Shown piece by piece: positions 1 through 11,867 of a stretch of DNA of 64,000 bases (positions within the stretch are counted from its first letter, which is position 1; each line of letters opens with the position of its first letter). A model generated the notes under the pieces. That model was given only the letters and a program-made list of their open reading frames with translations. It was not told the origin of the DNA and did no database searches. Origin of the DNA: Hyposmocoma kahamanoa (lineage: Eukaryota; Arthropoda; Insecta; Lepidoptera; Cosmopterigidae); assembly GCF_003589595.1 (NCBI RefSeq), contig NW_020653200.1, positions 1,044,010 to 1,108,009 on the forward strand, given 5' to 3'. The position numbers were made by a program, and so were the translations under genes.

Positions 1-265
1 AATTGTTCAAAATGTAAGGCATACTTCCCGATGTAGTGGAAATAAGATACTTATAGCGTTGTATCTCAACCGTCTCTCTGTTCTCGTCAGTCGTCTCTTT
101 TTTCTCGGCAGATATGCCAGAAGTATTTAGGGAAAAATGCCAGACAGTCACTCCAAATTTCTGGTCTAAAACTAGGGAATTTCCTGTACGATGAGTACCA
201 TAGTAACGATAATTCTGAGGGCAATGCCCAGAATACCCTGACCAGGACCAACTTAATTTATTTTT

Positions 266-330
266 TTTCGAATCTGGAACCTCATCAAGCGCCCATGGTA
301 TTAATCACTGTGCCATCGACGAGCATAAGC
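266..330 (-). repeat. tRNA-like SINE head, degenerate
   Basis: Read on the minus strand, this has an A-box-like TGGCACAGTGATTA and, about 30 bases later, a decayed B-box region (GGTTCCAGATTCGA), the spacing of a tRNA-derived Pol III promoter. No acceptor stem closes around it, so it is a SINE head or tRNA pseudogene fragment rather than a working tRNA. Confidence 0.35.
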
Positions 331-1340
331 ACACCCCGTAATCTGAAACCGACCACGCGCCGCAGGGGCCCAATGGGGCATAGGGCTCGTTTATTTATTA
401 TATATAGTTTTTATAGTCGAACAAAATAATTGAATGTTTAACAACACGGACCACGTGTCTCAGACCGGTTCAAGTACCAGGCGATCAAAGCTTAAGAGAC
501 ACTCTTTGCGAGGTGTTACATACGAAATTCAACAAGTGTGGCAAAGACAAAACTATACTGCAGTTCTCTATCAATACCATTCCGAGTCCAGTTAAGTTTG
601 GTAAGAAAGTAAAATGATTTAAGTAATAAAATCATTGAATAATATTTAAATGTTAGTTTTAGTCATTAAATATAATTTCCGTTTGTATTTATATATTAGA
701 TCAACAAAGTAGCATCGCAGTTGTTTCAGTTTACTAGGATGACAAAAATCCAAGAAAGTGCTCCGTTTAGGTCTTTATTTTTTTTACCTATAACGTATCT
801 AAATATCTGTTTCCAAAGAGCAATCCCTGGAGTTTTCTATTCGCTCTTCTCAGGGTAATCAGCTTTACGAATCAGTAAGTGTTTAAAAAATTTACAATTT
901 AAAATGTAAATTTTAAAGGGAATGTTGCTAATATTGTGTACCTTTACACAATATCAAAATTTACTTTACGTTATTATTATTTATTATTAAATGTCCGGAT
1001 GAGGCATATTGTGCCAAGAGGCACACTGTGTTAAGAGATACTTATGATGTAATAATTTAAAATGCAACGTAAAATTGTAATAAAAAAAATATTTGTAACT
1101 CAGCTCAAAAAGGCTATGAAGTGAAGGAATGAAAGCTAATGTGAAACAAAAACTTAACACGGCTTCTGCGTAATTAGATGAGAAATATCTATATGGTAGT
1201 TGATCCTGTATTAAAATGAATATTATAAACGTGACCGAATGTGTTATTGATTTCATTGAATTGATTAAACATTACTACTCATTCGTAGTTTATTAAAAAA
1301 AAACACTGGTTAAACATATCTCGTGAGCGAGTAGTGATCT

Positions 1341-1377
1341 TATTATTATTATTATTATTTTATTATTATTATTATTT
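1341..1377. repeat. (ATT)n microsatellite
   Basis: Uninterrupted TTA/ATT triplets with one slip. Similar short ATA/ATT runs at 1438-1452 and 1497-1512 mark retroposon tails nearby. Confidence 0.9.
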
Positions 1378-1483
1378 TAAAAGTCTTATTCAATAAGTCG
1401 CCTTCGTAGAAATGTGGGGGATGAGAAATTGTAATTAATAATAATAATAATCTTATGTTTTAGGCCTTGGAAGAGGCCAGAGT

Positions 1484-1540
1484 CTAAAATAGATAACAAT
1501 AATAATAATCTTTATTGCAAAACACACAAAAATAAAAATT
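1484..1540 (-). repeat. LINE-type 3-prime tail
   Basis: On the minus strand the sequence reads TTTTGCAATAAAGATTATTATTATTG: an AATAAA signal followed at once by an (ATT)n tail. This is the usual 3-prime end of CR1/Jockey-like LINEs in insects. No coding part of such an element is recognisable beside it. Confidence 0.5.
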
Positions 1541-1700
1541 ATAAAAAAAATAACTCAGACTAGGTTGATGCTCATGTGTGCATATCATAGATTTAGTATA
1601 TCCATAGATTGGCCCTGACGTATTGGAGACGAGACCAAAACAAAAATACGTCTGTGTGCGTATAATGTGCATGTGTGCAAGATAAATAGTGTTGCGCCAT

Positions 1701-1928
1701 CATTGACTTACAATTATATGGACGTCGGGTCCGCACTAAAAAGTGTCCGCACTTGTAAGGCGCTAAAATCGTATACAGAGCGCGACACTCCGCTTTAGTC
1801 TTCATTTGTTCTACGGATAGCGCGATACTGCGATGACATTACAATTTAAATTTCGAATAGGTTGACTTGGGACATTTTTTTCGTGGTTTTTGTATTAGAC
1901 CCGTCGTCCATTTATTTGTAAGTCAATG
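1701..1928 (+). mobile_element. MITE-1 copy 1 (228 bp, hAT-like)
   Basis: Non-autonomous DNA transposon with terminal inverted repeats of about 31 bp starting CATTGACTTACAA and ending TTGTAAGTCAATG; the left TIR continues to ATGGACGTCGGGTC and the right mirrors it with three mismatches. It is flanked by a perfect 8-bp duplication TGCGCCAT (1693-1700 and 1929-1936). No transposase is encoded; open frames across it are accidental. It differs from the next copy by about three bases, so both are young. An 8-bp duplication suggests a hAT-type transposase; P-like families also give 7-8 bp. Confidence 0.93.
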
Positions 1929-2515
1929 TGCGCCATCCACTGATTTAACTTAAATATCGATTAACATATTACACCGGCATTTCATTCGTTGTATTCACCA
2001 AAATGTCTTAACGCAAAATACCGAGACGTTAATTAACTATTTAATTAATGATTCAATAGAAAATTAAGAAAGCTACTATCACCTACTGGTAGTGCCATAG
2101 GATGGTAGGTAAACAATGGGGACTTTCACCCAAGATAACACTATGGCTCTACAAAATGGTGATAAGACCCATGATCAGTTACGGCGCGATAGTATGGAGG
2201 CCACGAACCAAGCTGACGACCGCAACCTACAAACAAATATAACTATTATAATTATTGTATGATATGATAACATAGAAGTGCATCACAGCAGTGAATTTGC
2301 AGATAAGTAATAGAACCAAAAAACCGACCAAGTGCGAGTTGAACTCGCGCGGAGAGGTTTCGGTACAAACTTAACATTGTAGTTGAAGAATATGTTCTCC
2401 AATAGATTCCAACAGCAAATATAGGTTTATTCGCACAATAGTGGGAAATTTAAAGATAATTTCTGTATTTTTTCAAAACTTTAGGCTCTGTAGTTTCGAA
2501 GATAAAGGGTAGAAT

Positions 2516-2743
2516 CATTGACTTACAATTATATGGACGTCGGGTCCGCGCTAAAAAGTGTCCGCACTTGTAAGGCGCTAAAATCGTATACAGAGCGCGA
2601 CACTCCGCTTTAGTCTTCATTTGTTCTACGGACAGCGCGATACTGCGATGACATAACAATTTAAATTTCGAATAGGTTGACTTGGGACATTTTTTTCGTG
2701 GTTTTTGTATTAGACCCGTCGTCCATTTATTTGTAAGTCAATG
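2516..2743 (+). mobile_element. MITE-1 copy 2 (228 bp)
   Basis: Same length and nearly the same sequence as copy 1, same orientation, 815 bp downstream. It is flanked by the perfect 8-bp duplication GGTAGAAT (2508-2515 and 2744-2751). The different duplications show two independent insertions rather than one segmental duplication. Confidence 0.93.
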
Positions 2744-2751
2744 GGTAGAAT

Positions 2752-5003
2752 GATCAATTTTTGTCTATTTTCTTAAACAACTTAAAAATATTTATATTTC
2801 AAAATTACAAAAAATATATATTCTTAAGAACTTTCCCTTCCAATAGTGACTTAAAAATTTAGAATTAATTTATTTACGTAGCACGTTTTGGTCACACAAA
2901 TGCATATGTGTACCAAATTTGAAAAAATCAGCATCATATTTCGGAACAGAACAGAACTCTAACAACAATAAATCGCTGATTTGTTGTTGATGAGAGTAGT
3001 GCTGCACAAAAATCAATTAATTGTAAGACATACCGCATGAATAATGTGGGTTTAGAACCAGAACGTAGCTTTACTCTTTGCTTGCCTCTAAAGGCATTTT
3101 ATTTAAAAGCATTTTTCCTCAAAGTGTTTATTTGCCGCATATTTTTGAAAACTTTTTGGAAACCCCGTCTTCTCTCTTTGGCATTATAAGCCATTTCTGT
3201 CGTACTTCAATGATTTGAGGAAATCTGAATCAACAACAATAATTAACATAAAAAATGGGTGCCTCAACTATGCTATTAAAAGAAATTTTCGTTTTAATGT
3301 AAACAAAATATAATGTACTAATGCAATATTAATTAACTATAAAGTACTAAATCCAGAAATTTCTGATTCAATAAATAAAAAAAAATTAAGTATGAAGATG
3401 ATTTCGGCAGTATGCAAGTCACGCCTTTGCCTTTCTTTTTTTCAGTTAATGACATCTCGATAACATATTATCGATTGCGTCAATCTCTATGAAAGTGGGG
3501 TTATGAATTTCAGAAATTCACGTATTTGATATATTTTTTAATTGAATTCGTATACATTTGGGTTATTAATGCACTTGAATGGTATAATTTTACGGATATA
3601 TTTAAGTAAAAAACTTTTGTGGTAGTGCTTTTAGACAGATAAAAATTTAAATAGTACTTACATGTGAAATGTACAATTCTGCGAGTTTTCCTTTTTAGAT
3701 AAGTTACATCCGGACACTGAAAACTTTACAATGACTAATAAACGTCCGTTTAACACTATTTCACATTTTAAATCCAATTATTTTTCAAAAATAAACGAAA
3801 TTTGTTTCGTTGTCAGCTGACCCTAGGTTCATATAGCCTCATAGCTTATAATGAAGTGGTCTCGTCTACCCATCTCGTTCTAACATACGTGTATACTAAC
3901 TCTCTTTCACTTGCATTGCCAATCTATGGGTACCTATATACTAAATCTATGGTGCATATCAACATTTTCCAAACACGCCTACTGCGACAAAAATATCATG
4001 CAACGTGAGATCTGAGCGAGACGGGTTGCGGTTGCAATAGTGTGCATTCTGGATCCACCCATATTTTGCGGGCTGTGTACGCACGACGGCTGCGTTCTGG
4101 CGAGAATCGGTCTATTTCAATTATTTCAGCTCTGTATTGGTTATACAATCCTGGTCATCAAAGTTGCTGAAAGAACCGAGTGCCGAGTTGCTTTCAATTT
4201 AAGGAGATTGAATGTAACCTGCATTTTAAGGATAACAAATAAAACGCATGAAAAATTTGACATGCACCAAATTTTTCTTCGGAGTTATATGGTAAGGTCA
4301 AATGAACTTTTGAATGAAGAATATTTGGTAATTATTAATCTAATAAACAGACTAATAGGATTGTGACATTAGAAACAAATTTATATCCGCACAATGATGT
4401 CAAAATTGATTGGAAAAAAATAGTAGTAATAAACAACACACGTACAGCACGAACTCGCGGTAGTATTTATTACACATATCATACATACATACTTTACAAT
4501 ATCATCATTATACTTTATCTACACACATATCATAAACCCTCTATGATGTTTTCAAAAACTGCAAATTACGACCAGCATAAAGATTTCAAATTTTTTATCT
4601 GTTTTAATGTTATTATTGCATAGTAACATCAAATTCGATTTTATTATTGTATTCAAATTTCGACCATCTCTGAAAAAAAATAGGAATTTTTGATACAAGT
4701 GCGGAAAGTTAGTCATTATTCACGAGTCTCGAGGCATCGAGACAAGTGAAAATGACAAATCCGCATGTGTATCAAACAACGTTTTTTAATACATTTGCGA
4801 AAAACCTACATTGAAAGTAAAATAAAACAGTATTTAAAAAAAACCTCATTTTATTCCTTTGTCAATAACAAAATCAAATCGTAAAAAAGTTAATGAAAAA
4901 GGCGGGAATGTAAACGATGAAAAAAATTAGTACTTTTTTTGGCCGACTTTTTTCAACACGGCAACTGTTGCTAGTATTCAGCCATTAAAACATTAAAATT
5001 ACT
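2752..5003. other. AT-rich stretch without recognised gene
   Basis: Both strands were read; short open frames (for example 3802-4008 and 4040-4366) have no protein-like composition or recognised motif. Nothing else stands out apart from A/T homopolymers. Confidence 0.6.
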
Positions 5004-5031
5004 ATTTTATTTGTAAGTCAATGATTTTATA
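5004..5031 (+). mobile_element. MITE-1 remnant (right tip only)
   Basis: Only the right end of MITE-1 survives: TTGTAAGTCAATG at 5011-5023. The right flank ATTTTATA (5024-5031) is matched on the left by ATTTTAT (5004-5010), 7 of 8 bases of the expected target duplication. The element seems to have been deleted except for its last 13-18 bp; the left junction is ambiguous because the MITE end is itself TTTATTTG. Confidence 0.55.
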
Positions 5032-5098
5032 TTACTTTATTTTCTACATAATCGCTACTAAGGAGCATTTACTTCATAGGTGTAAAAATGCGGCGTCT

Positions 5099-5343
5099 CC
5101 ATAGATATAATAATATAATAATAATAATAATAATAATAATAACGCATACACTCGACATAGCCCCGCACTAGGGAAACCCTGTGTCGCGGGTGCCATGGAC
5201 ACACACACATAGACAACCACAAATTACACCCAAACTCACGAAAGAAATACATGTAGGCCATACAAATATTTCTCCCGGCCCGGGAATCGAACCTGGGACC
5301 TCTGCGTGGCAGTCCGGCATGGTAACCGTTCGGCCACGGAGGT
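5099..5343 (-). mobile_element. tRNA-headed SINE
   Basis: Minus-strand copy of a roughly 210-bp SINE. The head has A box TGGCCGAACGG and B box GGTTCGATTCC as in tRNAs, then a conserved unrelated body (GAGTTTGGGTGTAATTTGTG ... CACCCGCGACACAGGG ... TAGTGCGGGGC) and an (ATT)n tail that lies here at 5099-5142. Other copies: 9059, 32762, 42450 and a body-only fragment at 62196. Pol III transcribes such units from the internal boxes; movement depends on a partner LINE. Confidence 0.88.
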
Positions 5344-6342
5344 AGTTAAAAAATATAGTATAGTAATGACGAATGACTTACGTCACAAAGCACATAAATA
5401 TGAAATAAATATACAATCTCTTTAGTTCTATGTTTATTTTAAGTCTAAAACAAGAGTAAATTAAAAAAAAACTGGAAAAGTAAAAAGCACTAGTGCGAGA
5501 AATCCAACTTTCCGCACGATTTGTAGTGCGAAAAATACCACGTTTTAAGCAACTGTATTAAAAAAAAAAACAATTTGATTCAACCTCTATTTTAATATCT
5601 GTCGAGGTGAAGTTTTATTCGAAATGAAATGTCAATAATAATAATAATACTTCGGTCCGTAAATGCGTTTCAAACCAGCTAACAAGCTGAGAAAAATAAA
5701 GTAAATAATAATAATTTATTTAAGCCTTTACAAATAATAGTGTGTAACTAAATAAATGCTAGTTCACCATGTTTGGCTTGTTAGTAATTGACACAAGGTT
5801 ATCTGTCCCCTGACTTTCAAGCTATACGAATAGCAAACAATCTTGACAAATTTCACACGTTGCTTGATATCGAACGATATGATGATTGGGGCCTACTCTA
5901 GTTTGTTTTTTTTTTATTTATTTATTTATTAAGGCTTTGGCAAAGCCGTCAGCCTAAACATGAAGTTTAAATATGTATCCGTAAATATGGCCGCCACAAA
6001 GAGGATAGGCAATTTGAGGCGGGGCGTGCTTGGATTGACTCGGGATTCCTTAAAACGGGCTGATTCGGGTATTTTAGTTCGAGATTCGTATAATTTCGCG
6101 TTTTAATCTTCGATTAAGGCACAATAGCACTATCCTATTCCACTTTAAACTAGATTTCACAAAATAATTGAAAGTCAAAATAAAAACGGCACTTTTCCCT
6201 CCAAAAGGTCCAGAGCGAATCCCTCTAGTTTGTCTACGAATTAAAAAAGTCTACGGTTGTCAGATATGCGTAAGAAAAGTTTTTATTTGCCGCCATTTCG
6301 CCAGTCGTAACATGCGATTTCCTGAACACATCATAGAGTACT
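5344..6342. other. AT-rich stretch, no gene seen
   Basis: Contains short ATA runs near 5636-5650 and a T/(TTTA)n run near 5907-5932, the latter followed by AAGGCTTTGGCAAAGCC, a small palindrome. No coding signal was found on either strand. Confidence 0.55.
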
Positions 6343-6350
6343 TATAACAT

Positions 6351-6728
6351 CTTAGAATAATAACGCATAAAATGATAGTTTCATATCAAACGAACTGTCA
6401 CAAGTGAGGCAAAAATCTAATTCATGTAGGCTAGTTTTAGTAGTAGGTTAATTTTCGGTTTTAGTGAATATTTATATAAAAATACAAGTTGAAACGCGGT
6501 ACTTCCTTGTGGAATGTGATGTTAGTATCTATTTTATGTTTGTCTGACGTATTTTTACACTCAATTACCGCACATTTCGTCATTTTTAGCTAAAATTCTT
6601 GAGCTGTTTGTGGTGCAAGTTGACCTTGAGCACTGACGACCCGCCCGCTCGTGTAGGCCCATTGGGAGCGCTTCAATTTGCCTCACTTAACGTGTGCGGA
6701 CTAGGTTTCCATGCGTTATTATTCTAAG
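6351..6728. mobile_element. MITE-2 (378 bp, TIR element)
   Basis: Bounded by an 18-bp perfect inverted repeat: CTTAGAATAATAACGCAT at 6351-6368 and its complement at 6711-6728. A second inner inverted pair, GTGAGGCAAA and TTTGCCTCAC, lies inside. The flanks TATAACAT (6343-6350) and TATAATAT (6729-6736) match in 7 of 8 bases, as expected for an old 8-bp target duplication. No coding capacity. TIR sequence is unrelated to MITE-1. Confidence 0.75.
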
Positions 6729-6736
6729 TATAATAT

Positions 6737-7870
6737 GTGTATAGATAAAGCAGTGTATGTAACTGTACATAATTAGGCATTAAAACACTCGTAGATGTTT
6801 TTATGAAATTCGCTTGTGGGCTTATTTCATAAAATCACACTCGTATTTTAAAGCATTTAATTATGTAATAGTCACATAAACTACTTTCTATTATTTGTCC
6901 TTAATTCATAGTTTCTAGTTTAATTGCATTATAAGTATTTGTATAACGAACCCAAATATTCGTTTGTTACGGAAAATTCGCCTGCAATGCACTTTCTGTA
7001 AATTTCAAGTTCAAATAATCTCTTATTTCTTGAAAACAGACTGGCTGACACACGTCTTAGTTCGGGAGATTTCTCGCCCACGCTTACAAAACAGCTTTCC
7101 CTCCATAGCGAGTTCTCCTACAAACTTTTGTACATCTGGAAACTTATGTGTGCCTAGTACAAGCGGCGTATAGATTCCCAAGTTGCGGGTATTTTGTGTA
7201 CGTTGCGCATTGACTATGACGTTGCGTATTTTAGTCAAAGGTATTTTAAATATCGTCGTTTAAACTATATGACATTAAAAATTAGTAAAAAAATAAAACT
7301 TGCAGTGGAGAAAAATATAATACGCCATTTAGTTCAATTCCATTAAAATAATTTTAATATAATATCAGTTGTAATTGTCAATTAAACAATATGAATCACC
7401 AATAAATATTCAATCAATATTATTATAACGCGATGGGAGGCCTTATGGTCGCGAAAACAACAGTTTTGCCGTTTATAATTATACAAAATGAGTTCAGAAG
7501 AATCTAAATTTCTTTATTTAATCAATTCTAAACCAAAACAATATCGTACGAATTTTTAAAACATAAGACAAAAGTGCTACATTACTGGCTAAATACAAAA
7601 AGTAGTAGGTATCACAAGTTGCGAGGTTATGAGTACTTCAACTGCACAAAAAATATTATCAAAGTTCTTATATTTACGTTTACTTTATTGTCACTGAGGT
7701 GTATGGAGCTCAGGAAACAACCGCGTACGTAGGAAGCTGGGTTTATTACTGGTTTACAAAAGGTGCGGCGGTTTACATATATATAATCCCTTCCACACTA
7801 ACCTTGGAACCTAGCAACAAAGAAAAAATATTATCAATATAAAATACAAATAGAACTTAGAGTGACAAAC
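6737..7870. other. Unassigned stretch left of the Gypsy remnant
   Basis: No gene was recognised. Because the Gypsy integrase at 8074-9058 runs leftward, its 3-prime LTR would be expected about here, but no paired LTR copy exists in the window to confirm this. Confidence 0.5.
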
Positions 7871-7924
7871 ACGGGCGAAACGTTATATACTATAACCAGT
7901 TTTAGTATATAACGTTTCGCCCGT
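7871..7924. repeat. 21-bp perfect hairpin
   Basis: Arms of 21 bp (7871-7891 and 7904-7924; ACGGGCGAAACGTTATATAC plus one base) are exactly complementary around a 12-nt loop. A third partial copy, CCAGTTTTTGTATATAACC, follows at about 7936-7953. It sits just downstream of the Gypsy pol fragment, possibly within its 3-prime untranslated or LTR region. Confidence 0.85.
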
Positions 7925-8073
7925 TTTACTAAAACCAGTTTTTGTATATAACCCACACAGTAACAGTCCCCGGCGGGGAGCCCGGAGGAGATGTCGGTGG
8001 GGAGCCTTCTTCCCCGACACAATCCGCCCACATTTCGTCTTCACCGTCTCACCTCTGGTACTGGCTCGCTAGT

Positions 8074-9058
8074 CTACACTGTCTCATTATTTACTGGGGA
8101 AGGTTCCAGTGTACTAGAAGTATCAGTGGTTTTAGACCTTGGCGAAGTTGGATATGAAGGTGATTGTGCTGGAGGTATTGAGTCATTCACATCATTCATA
8201 CTAGGAATATAATTTGCACCTTTATGCTTCAGCAATTGATCCATATGCCGCACACAATAAGAACCAGTTTTATGTATGTATATTTTAAACATTTTATTTC
8301 CAACTTTTTCTTTTAATATACCTAACTCCCAACTCTCCTTTCTTGCACTATACCATCGAACCCAAACCCTATCACCTATGTCGAACCATAGTCGATGTTC
8401 CGGTACCGGACATTGCTCGTGCGCATTATTATCGGACGGTAATATTAAATCGACCCGCGACCTTAAATTCCTACTAAACATTAATTTGGCAGGGTTCGTT
8501 CCACTCGTACAGCGCACAGTATTTCTGTTCTCAAACAAATAACCACATAGGGTGTCATGTAATAATTGTTGCGACATATTTTCATATTAAAAAAAAAAAA
8601 CACAGAATCATACGTTTATAATTATTGACTCAGCCTGGCCATTGCTATTTGGGTGTAAAATAGGAGAATTCAAGTATTTTACTGCATTGTTGGGACAAAA
8701 ACGTCTAAACTCGGCGCAATTAATTTCGGTTCGTCATTATCGGAAACTAATACGTTCGGTGTACCGGAATACGAAAACAAGTACGTCAACTTAGAAATCA
8801 GCGCTTGTGTAATGGTGCTATTATTCATTTGTAAACAATCCAGCCACTTGCTGAATGCGTCGACCACAACAAGATACACTCGTTGCCCTATTGACATGTA
8901 GCCGAAATGAACGCGGTTCCACACTCCAGGTGGGCGAGGCCAGCTCGAGGGCGCCTCGCGCGGTGGACTGGCTCGCAGTGAGATGCATGTGGCGCATGCA
9001 GCGCTGCAGCGCTTGATGTCCGCGTCGATCCCCGGCCACCACATTCGGCTGCGTGCAT
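8074..9058 (-). pseudogene. Ty3/Gypsy retrotransposon integrase remnant
   Basis: Minus-strand remains of the 3-prime part of a Gypsy-type pol gene. Reading leftward from 9044: the end of the zinc-binding domain (WWPGIDADIK then a CxxC-like C-ATC), the catalytic core with the first Asp region LVVVDAFSKW and the second Asp in VLVSDN, a frameshift near 8725, then the Glu region SNGQAE about 8640, a poly-A tract with stops near 8580-8600, and a second open segment (8577-8074) with the post-core region (FENRNTVRCTSGTNPAKLMF) and the C-terminal GDRVWVRW and RHMDQLL motifs. Integrase joins retroelement cDNA to chromosomal DNA. Protease, reverse transcriptase and RNase H are absent; a SINE begins exactly at the upstream edge. 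With at least one frameshift and several stops it is a dead fossil. Confidence 0.88.
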
Positions 9059-9272
9059 TGCCTCCGTGGCCGAACGGTTGCCACGCCGGACTGCCATGCA
9101 GAGGTCCTGGGTTCGATTCCCAGGCCGGGAGAAATATGTGTATGGCCTACATTTATTTCTCTCGTGAGTTTGGGTGTAATTTGTGGTTGTTTATGTGTGT
9201 GTCCATGGCACCCGCGACACAGGGTTTCCCTAGTGCGGGGCTGTGTTGAGTGTGTGCGTTATTATTATTTCA
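9059..9272 (+). mobile_element. tRNA-headed SINE inserted in Gypsy pol
   Basis: Full-length copy of the SINE seen at 5099. The A box is TGGCCGAACGG at 9067-9077 and the B box GGTTCGATTCC at 9110-9120; the tail is TTATTATTATTTC. It abuts the Gypsy integrase. Pol coding sequence does not resume on the other side, so no target duplication can be shown. Confidence 0.88.
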
Positions 9273-9283
9273 TTTTTAATTTT

Positions 9284-9465
9284 TTTTTTGTATGTATGTT
9301 ACGCGATAACTCCGCCGTTTGTGAACCAATTTTGATGATTCTTTTTTTGTTGGAAAGAAGGTACCTCAAATGTGGTCCCATTTAAATTTCAAGAAAATAT
9401 TCCACCTCTAAGGGTGACAAACTAGGGGATAAATGACTTTTAAGGTCGATTTTTTCGTCCGTTAC
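9284..9465 (+). repeat. Family G repeat, partial
   Basis: Begins in T-run GTATGTATGTTACGCGATAACTCC and continues through GAACCAATTTTGATGATTC to TTTTAAGGTCGATTTTTTC, matching the middle and 3-prime end of the longer copies at 22285 and 30829. It lacks the CCGACTTC start. Confidence 0.8.
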
Positions 9466-9999
9466 AAAGGCACATTTGTAATTAACAAAGCACTAATTAG
9501 TATTCTGAAAACATATCGAAATGCATACTGTATGCGATGACACACGTACCAGACCCGGAGTCTAGCTCCATAGTAACAAGCTTTGTGCCCAACTTTAATT
9601 TAATATAAATAGATTTTGTTGAGACATACCTCAAACTAAAATTTTTACATTCCTCGCAGCACCATCCGGTGGAAATGTCGTGCAAAAGATTACATGTAGC
9701 GTGTTTTTAGTGGATATATGTATTCTGAATTTTTTTAGATATTTTCCAGTTTTACCCCTTGTTAGTTCTTGTAATCCATAACGATTGATGTGCCAATGCA
9801 TATCATTAATTGCACGTTTATGCCCCGGTATGATTTAACTATTCTCCCAATAGTTATCAATACCACAAGTTTAAAAATGGTTCGATAGCAAAGATAGTAC
9901 TTATGCATCAGTGACATGTGCGTGCTGGCTGTACTCGCTTATACTTAAGAGTTTCTATTTAACAAAGATTAGAGATAGAGAACTATTTAAGATGTTTAC
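9466..9999. other. No gene recognised
   Basis: Only short accidental frames (the 62-codon frame at 9497-9685 has no recognised motif). Confidence 0.5.
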
Positions 10000-10215
10000 G
10001 CGATAGCGTAATCTAACACGTGGGAAAAACATTCAGGACTGCGTTCTGTCGATTTCAACCAGCATCCCTCTTCTCCGCCTCCCCTTATTGGTTTTCTAGT
10101 CCATGGTAACGGAACCTCTTCGTTCGGTATGCTTGCCTGGTAAAAGCGTTGCCATGGAGACGAATCGCTCTGCAAATGCAGCTACCGACCGTTATTACCA
10201 CTTGTTATAATATAG
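10000..10215 (+). repeat. Family C repeat, copy 1, with X-box-like palindrome
   Basis: Shares with 11590-11800 and 19890-20050 the run TCTGTCG-TTTCAACC, GGTAACGGAACCTCTTCGTTCGG, TATG-T-CCTGGT-AAA-CG and GTTGCCATGGAGACGAAT. The palindrome GTTGCCATGGAGAC at 10148-10161 fits the RFX-factor X-box pattern RYYNYY(N1-3)RRNRAC. The 3-prime module also resembles the end of family B. No coding sequence. Confidence 0.75.
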
Positions 10216-11589
10216 AAAAGGTTTAATTATTTGTTTTTTATTTCAAATAATCTCAACTTATTATTCATCTGTATTAAATTTCTCTCTTATATCATCTGAT
10301 CATCTGATAAAAAACTTTAATAACTTTTTATTTGGATCACTACTGGGGTTATTTTGTTTTTTGTTGTGTAGCTTTATTTCTCGACACTAGTATTACAAAT
10401 TAAGAGGCTTTGAGTTATCCAACTCTAAGACATTATTTAATTATTTATTTACGTTCTACTATAATTTACGTTTACTCATCCGGAAGTATATATTTTGCCG
10501 TGTTTATTGCTCATTAAGAGCAAATTATAATGATCCCAAAAAGTAAGCTTCTCATCAAAATATACGCCCAAGTCTTTAGCAACCGACTTTCTCTGGAGTG
10601 ATGCACCCTCGATAAAGTAATCAAAATGTACATTTTGTAATTCAGTCTTTTATTGGAATATTTCGAATAATTTAGAATAAAAAACACTACTTATTCTAAT
10701 TCTATTTAGAATTAAATAAACTGTTCTAAACTGGACATGGGTAAATTTACAATTACGAAAAAAATCAACAGTATTATATTTTTGTCTATATGTCAGAACT
10801 GATAGACTAAAATTAACAATTTATTAGATGCTAATACGTATACGAGTTTAATCTCAGCTTTACCTTAAAACAGACACATGCCATACACGTACTTATTCGA
10901 GCTAGCAAGCACGGTGCAGTCCCTTTCTAAATCTTCAAGTTTCCATAAATCTCTTGTATGACATAGTAATACAGGTTTTATTCAGATTATTGATTCTATT
11001 CGGTGAATATGGGTTTTGTTTTAGTTCCACATCTCTTACATTTCAGCGATTGGGAGAAATGAAACATTGAGTGGAATAAGTATGTTGCTTATTTAGTGCT
11101 AAATACGTTGAGGTAATTGTAATTTTGCCAAAATTGAATTAAGTATGTTAACACATCTGTAACAGAACAAGTGTTTACGTTTGAAGAAAAATTGTAAAAT
11201 ACACAAAGTTTATTTGATACGTCATAAATTTGAACTAAAATTTAAAAACAATTTAAATCCATTTCCAGTAACATTACAAGAAGCACAATTGCGTAAGTGT
11301 AGCACCAAATGAGCGACGTGTATAACATATTCTAGTTTGTATCGTGAATTTATCGAGTGGACATTTGAATGACATACCATAAGTCTTTCCAGTTCTGTCC
11401 GTTGTTTGTAGTAGTGACTAAAACGGATGATAATATGTCAAAGCAGGATTTTTGCATTTGTATAACTTTACTTTTCTCGCAATATATTTACGTGGCAACA
11501 ACATGCGCAAGCGACATACGAGTTCTGGCTTCAACCCGCTTATACAGCCGCCATCCAGTGTTTAAAATAATTAACAAAATTTAAAGTTC
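10216..11589. other. No gene recognised
   Basis: AT-rich. A frame at 11369-11584 lies partly in the upstream part of family C copy 2 and is not protein-like. Confidence 0.5.
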
Positions 11590-11800
11590 CCGCGATATTG
11601 AGATGCAACAAGTGGAAAAGTCGTTTTGGTCTGTTTTCTGTCGGTTTCAACCTGTATCCCGCTTCCCGTATTGATTTGTTTAGTCCTTGATTACGGGAAC
11701 TCTTCGTTCGGTATGTTCTCCTGGTGAAAACGTTGCCATGGAGACAAATAGTTCTGCAGTTACAGATGGTTTACAGCTGCCGGCTATTGTACCACAAAAC
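11590..11800 (+). repeat. Family C repeat, copy 2
   Basis: Second copy of the family described at 10000, with TTTCTGTCGGTTTCAACC, TTCGTTCGGTATGTTCTCC and the X-box-like GTTGCCATGGAGAC at 11732-11745. Confidence 0.75.
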
Positions 11801-11867
11801 TTATCGCGAGATTATTCTTTGTTTATGTCCATAACAATTCGTTTTTTTATTTGAAATACCGGAATTC

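Noticed and set aside
1593..1805. 70-codon minus-strand frame (and the related one at 2450-2659)
   Set aside because: Both are the same stretch of MITE-1 read in frame; the element is non-coding.
5058..5261. 67-codon minus-strand frame with a poly-Tyr run
   Set aside because: It is the SINE body plus its (ATT)n tail read as protein.
8821..9249. Several overlapping frames of 69-110 codons on both strands around 8820-9385
   Set aside because: They are out-of-frame shadows of the Gypsy integrase or run through the SINE.
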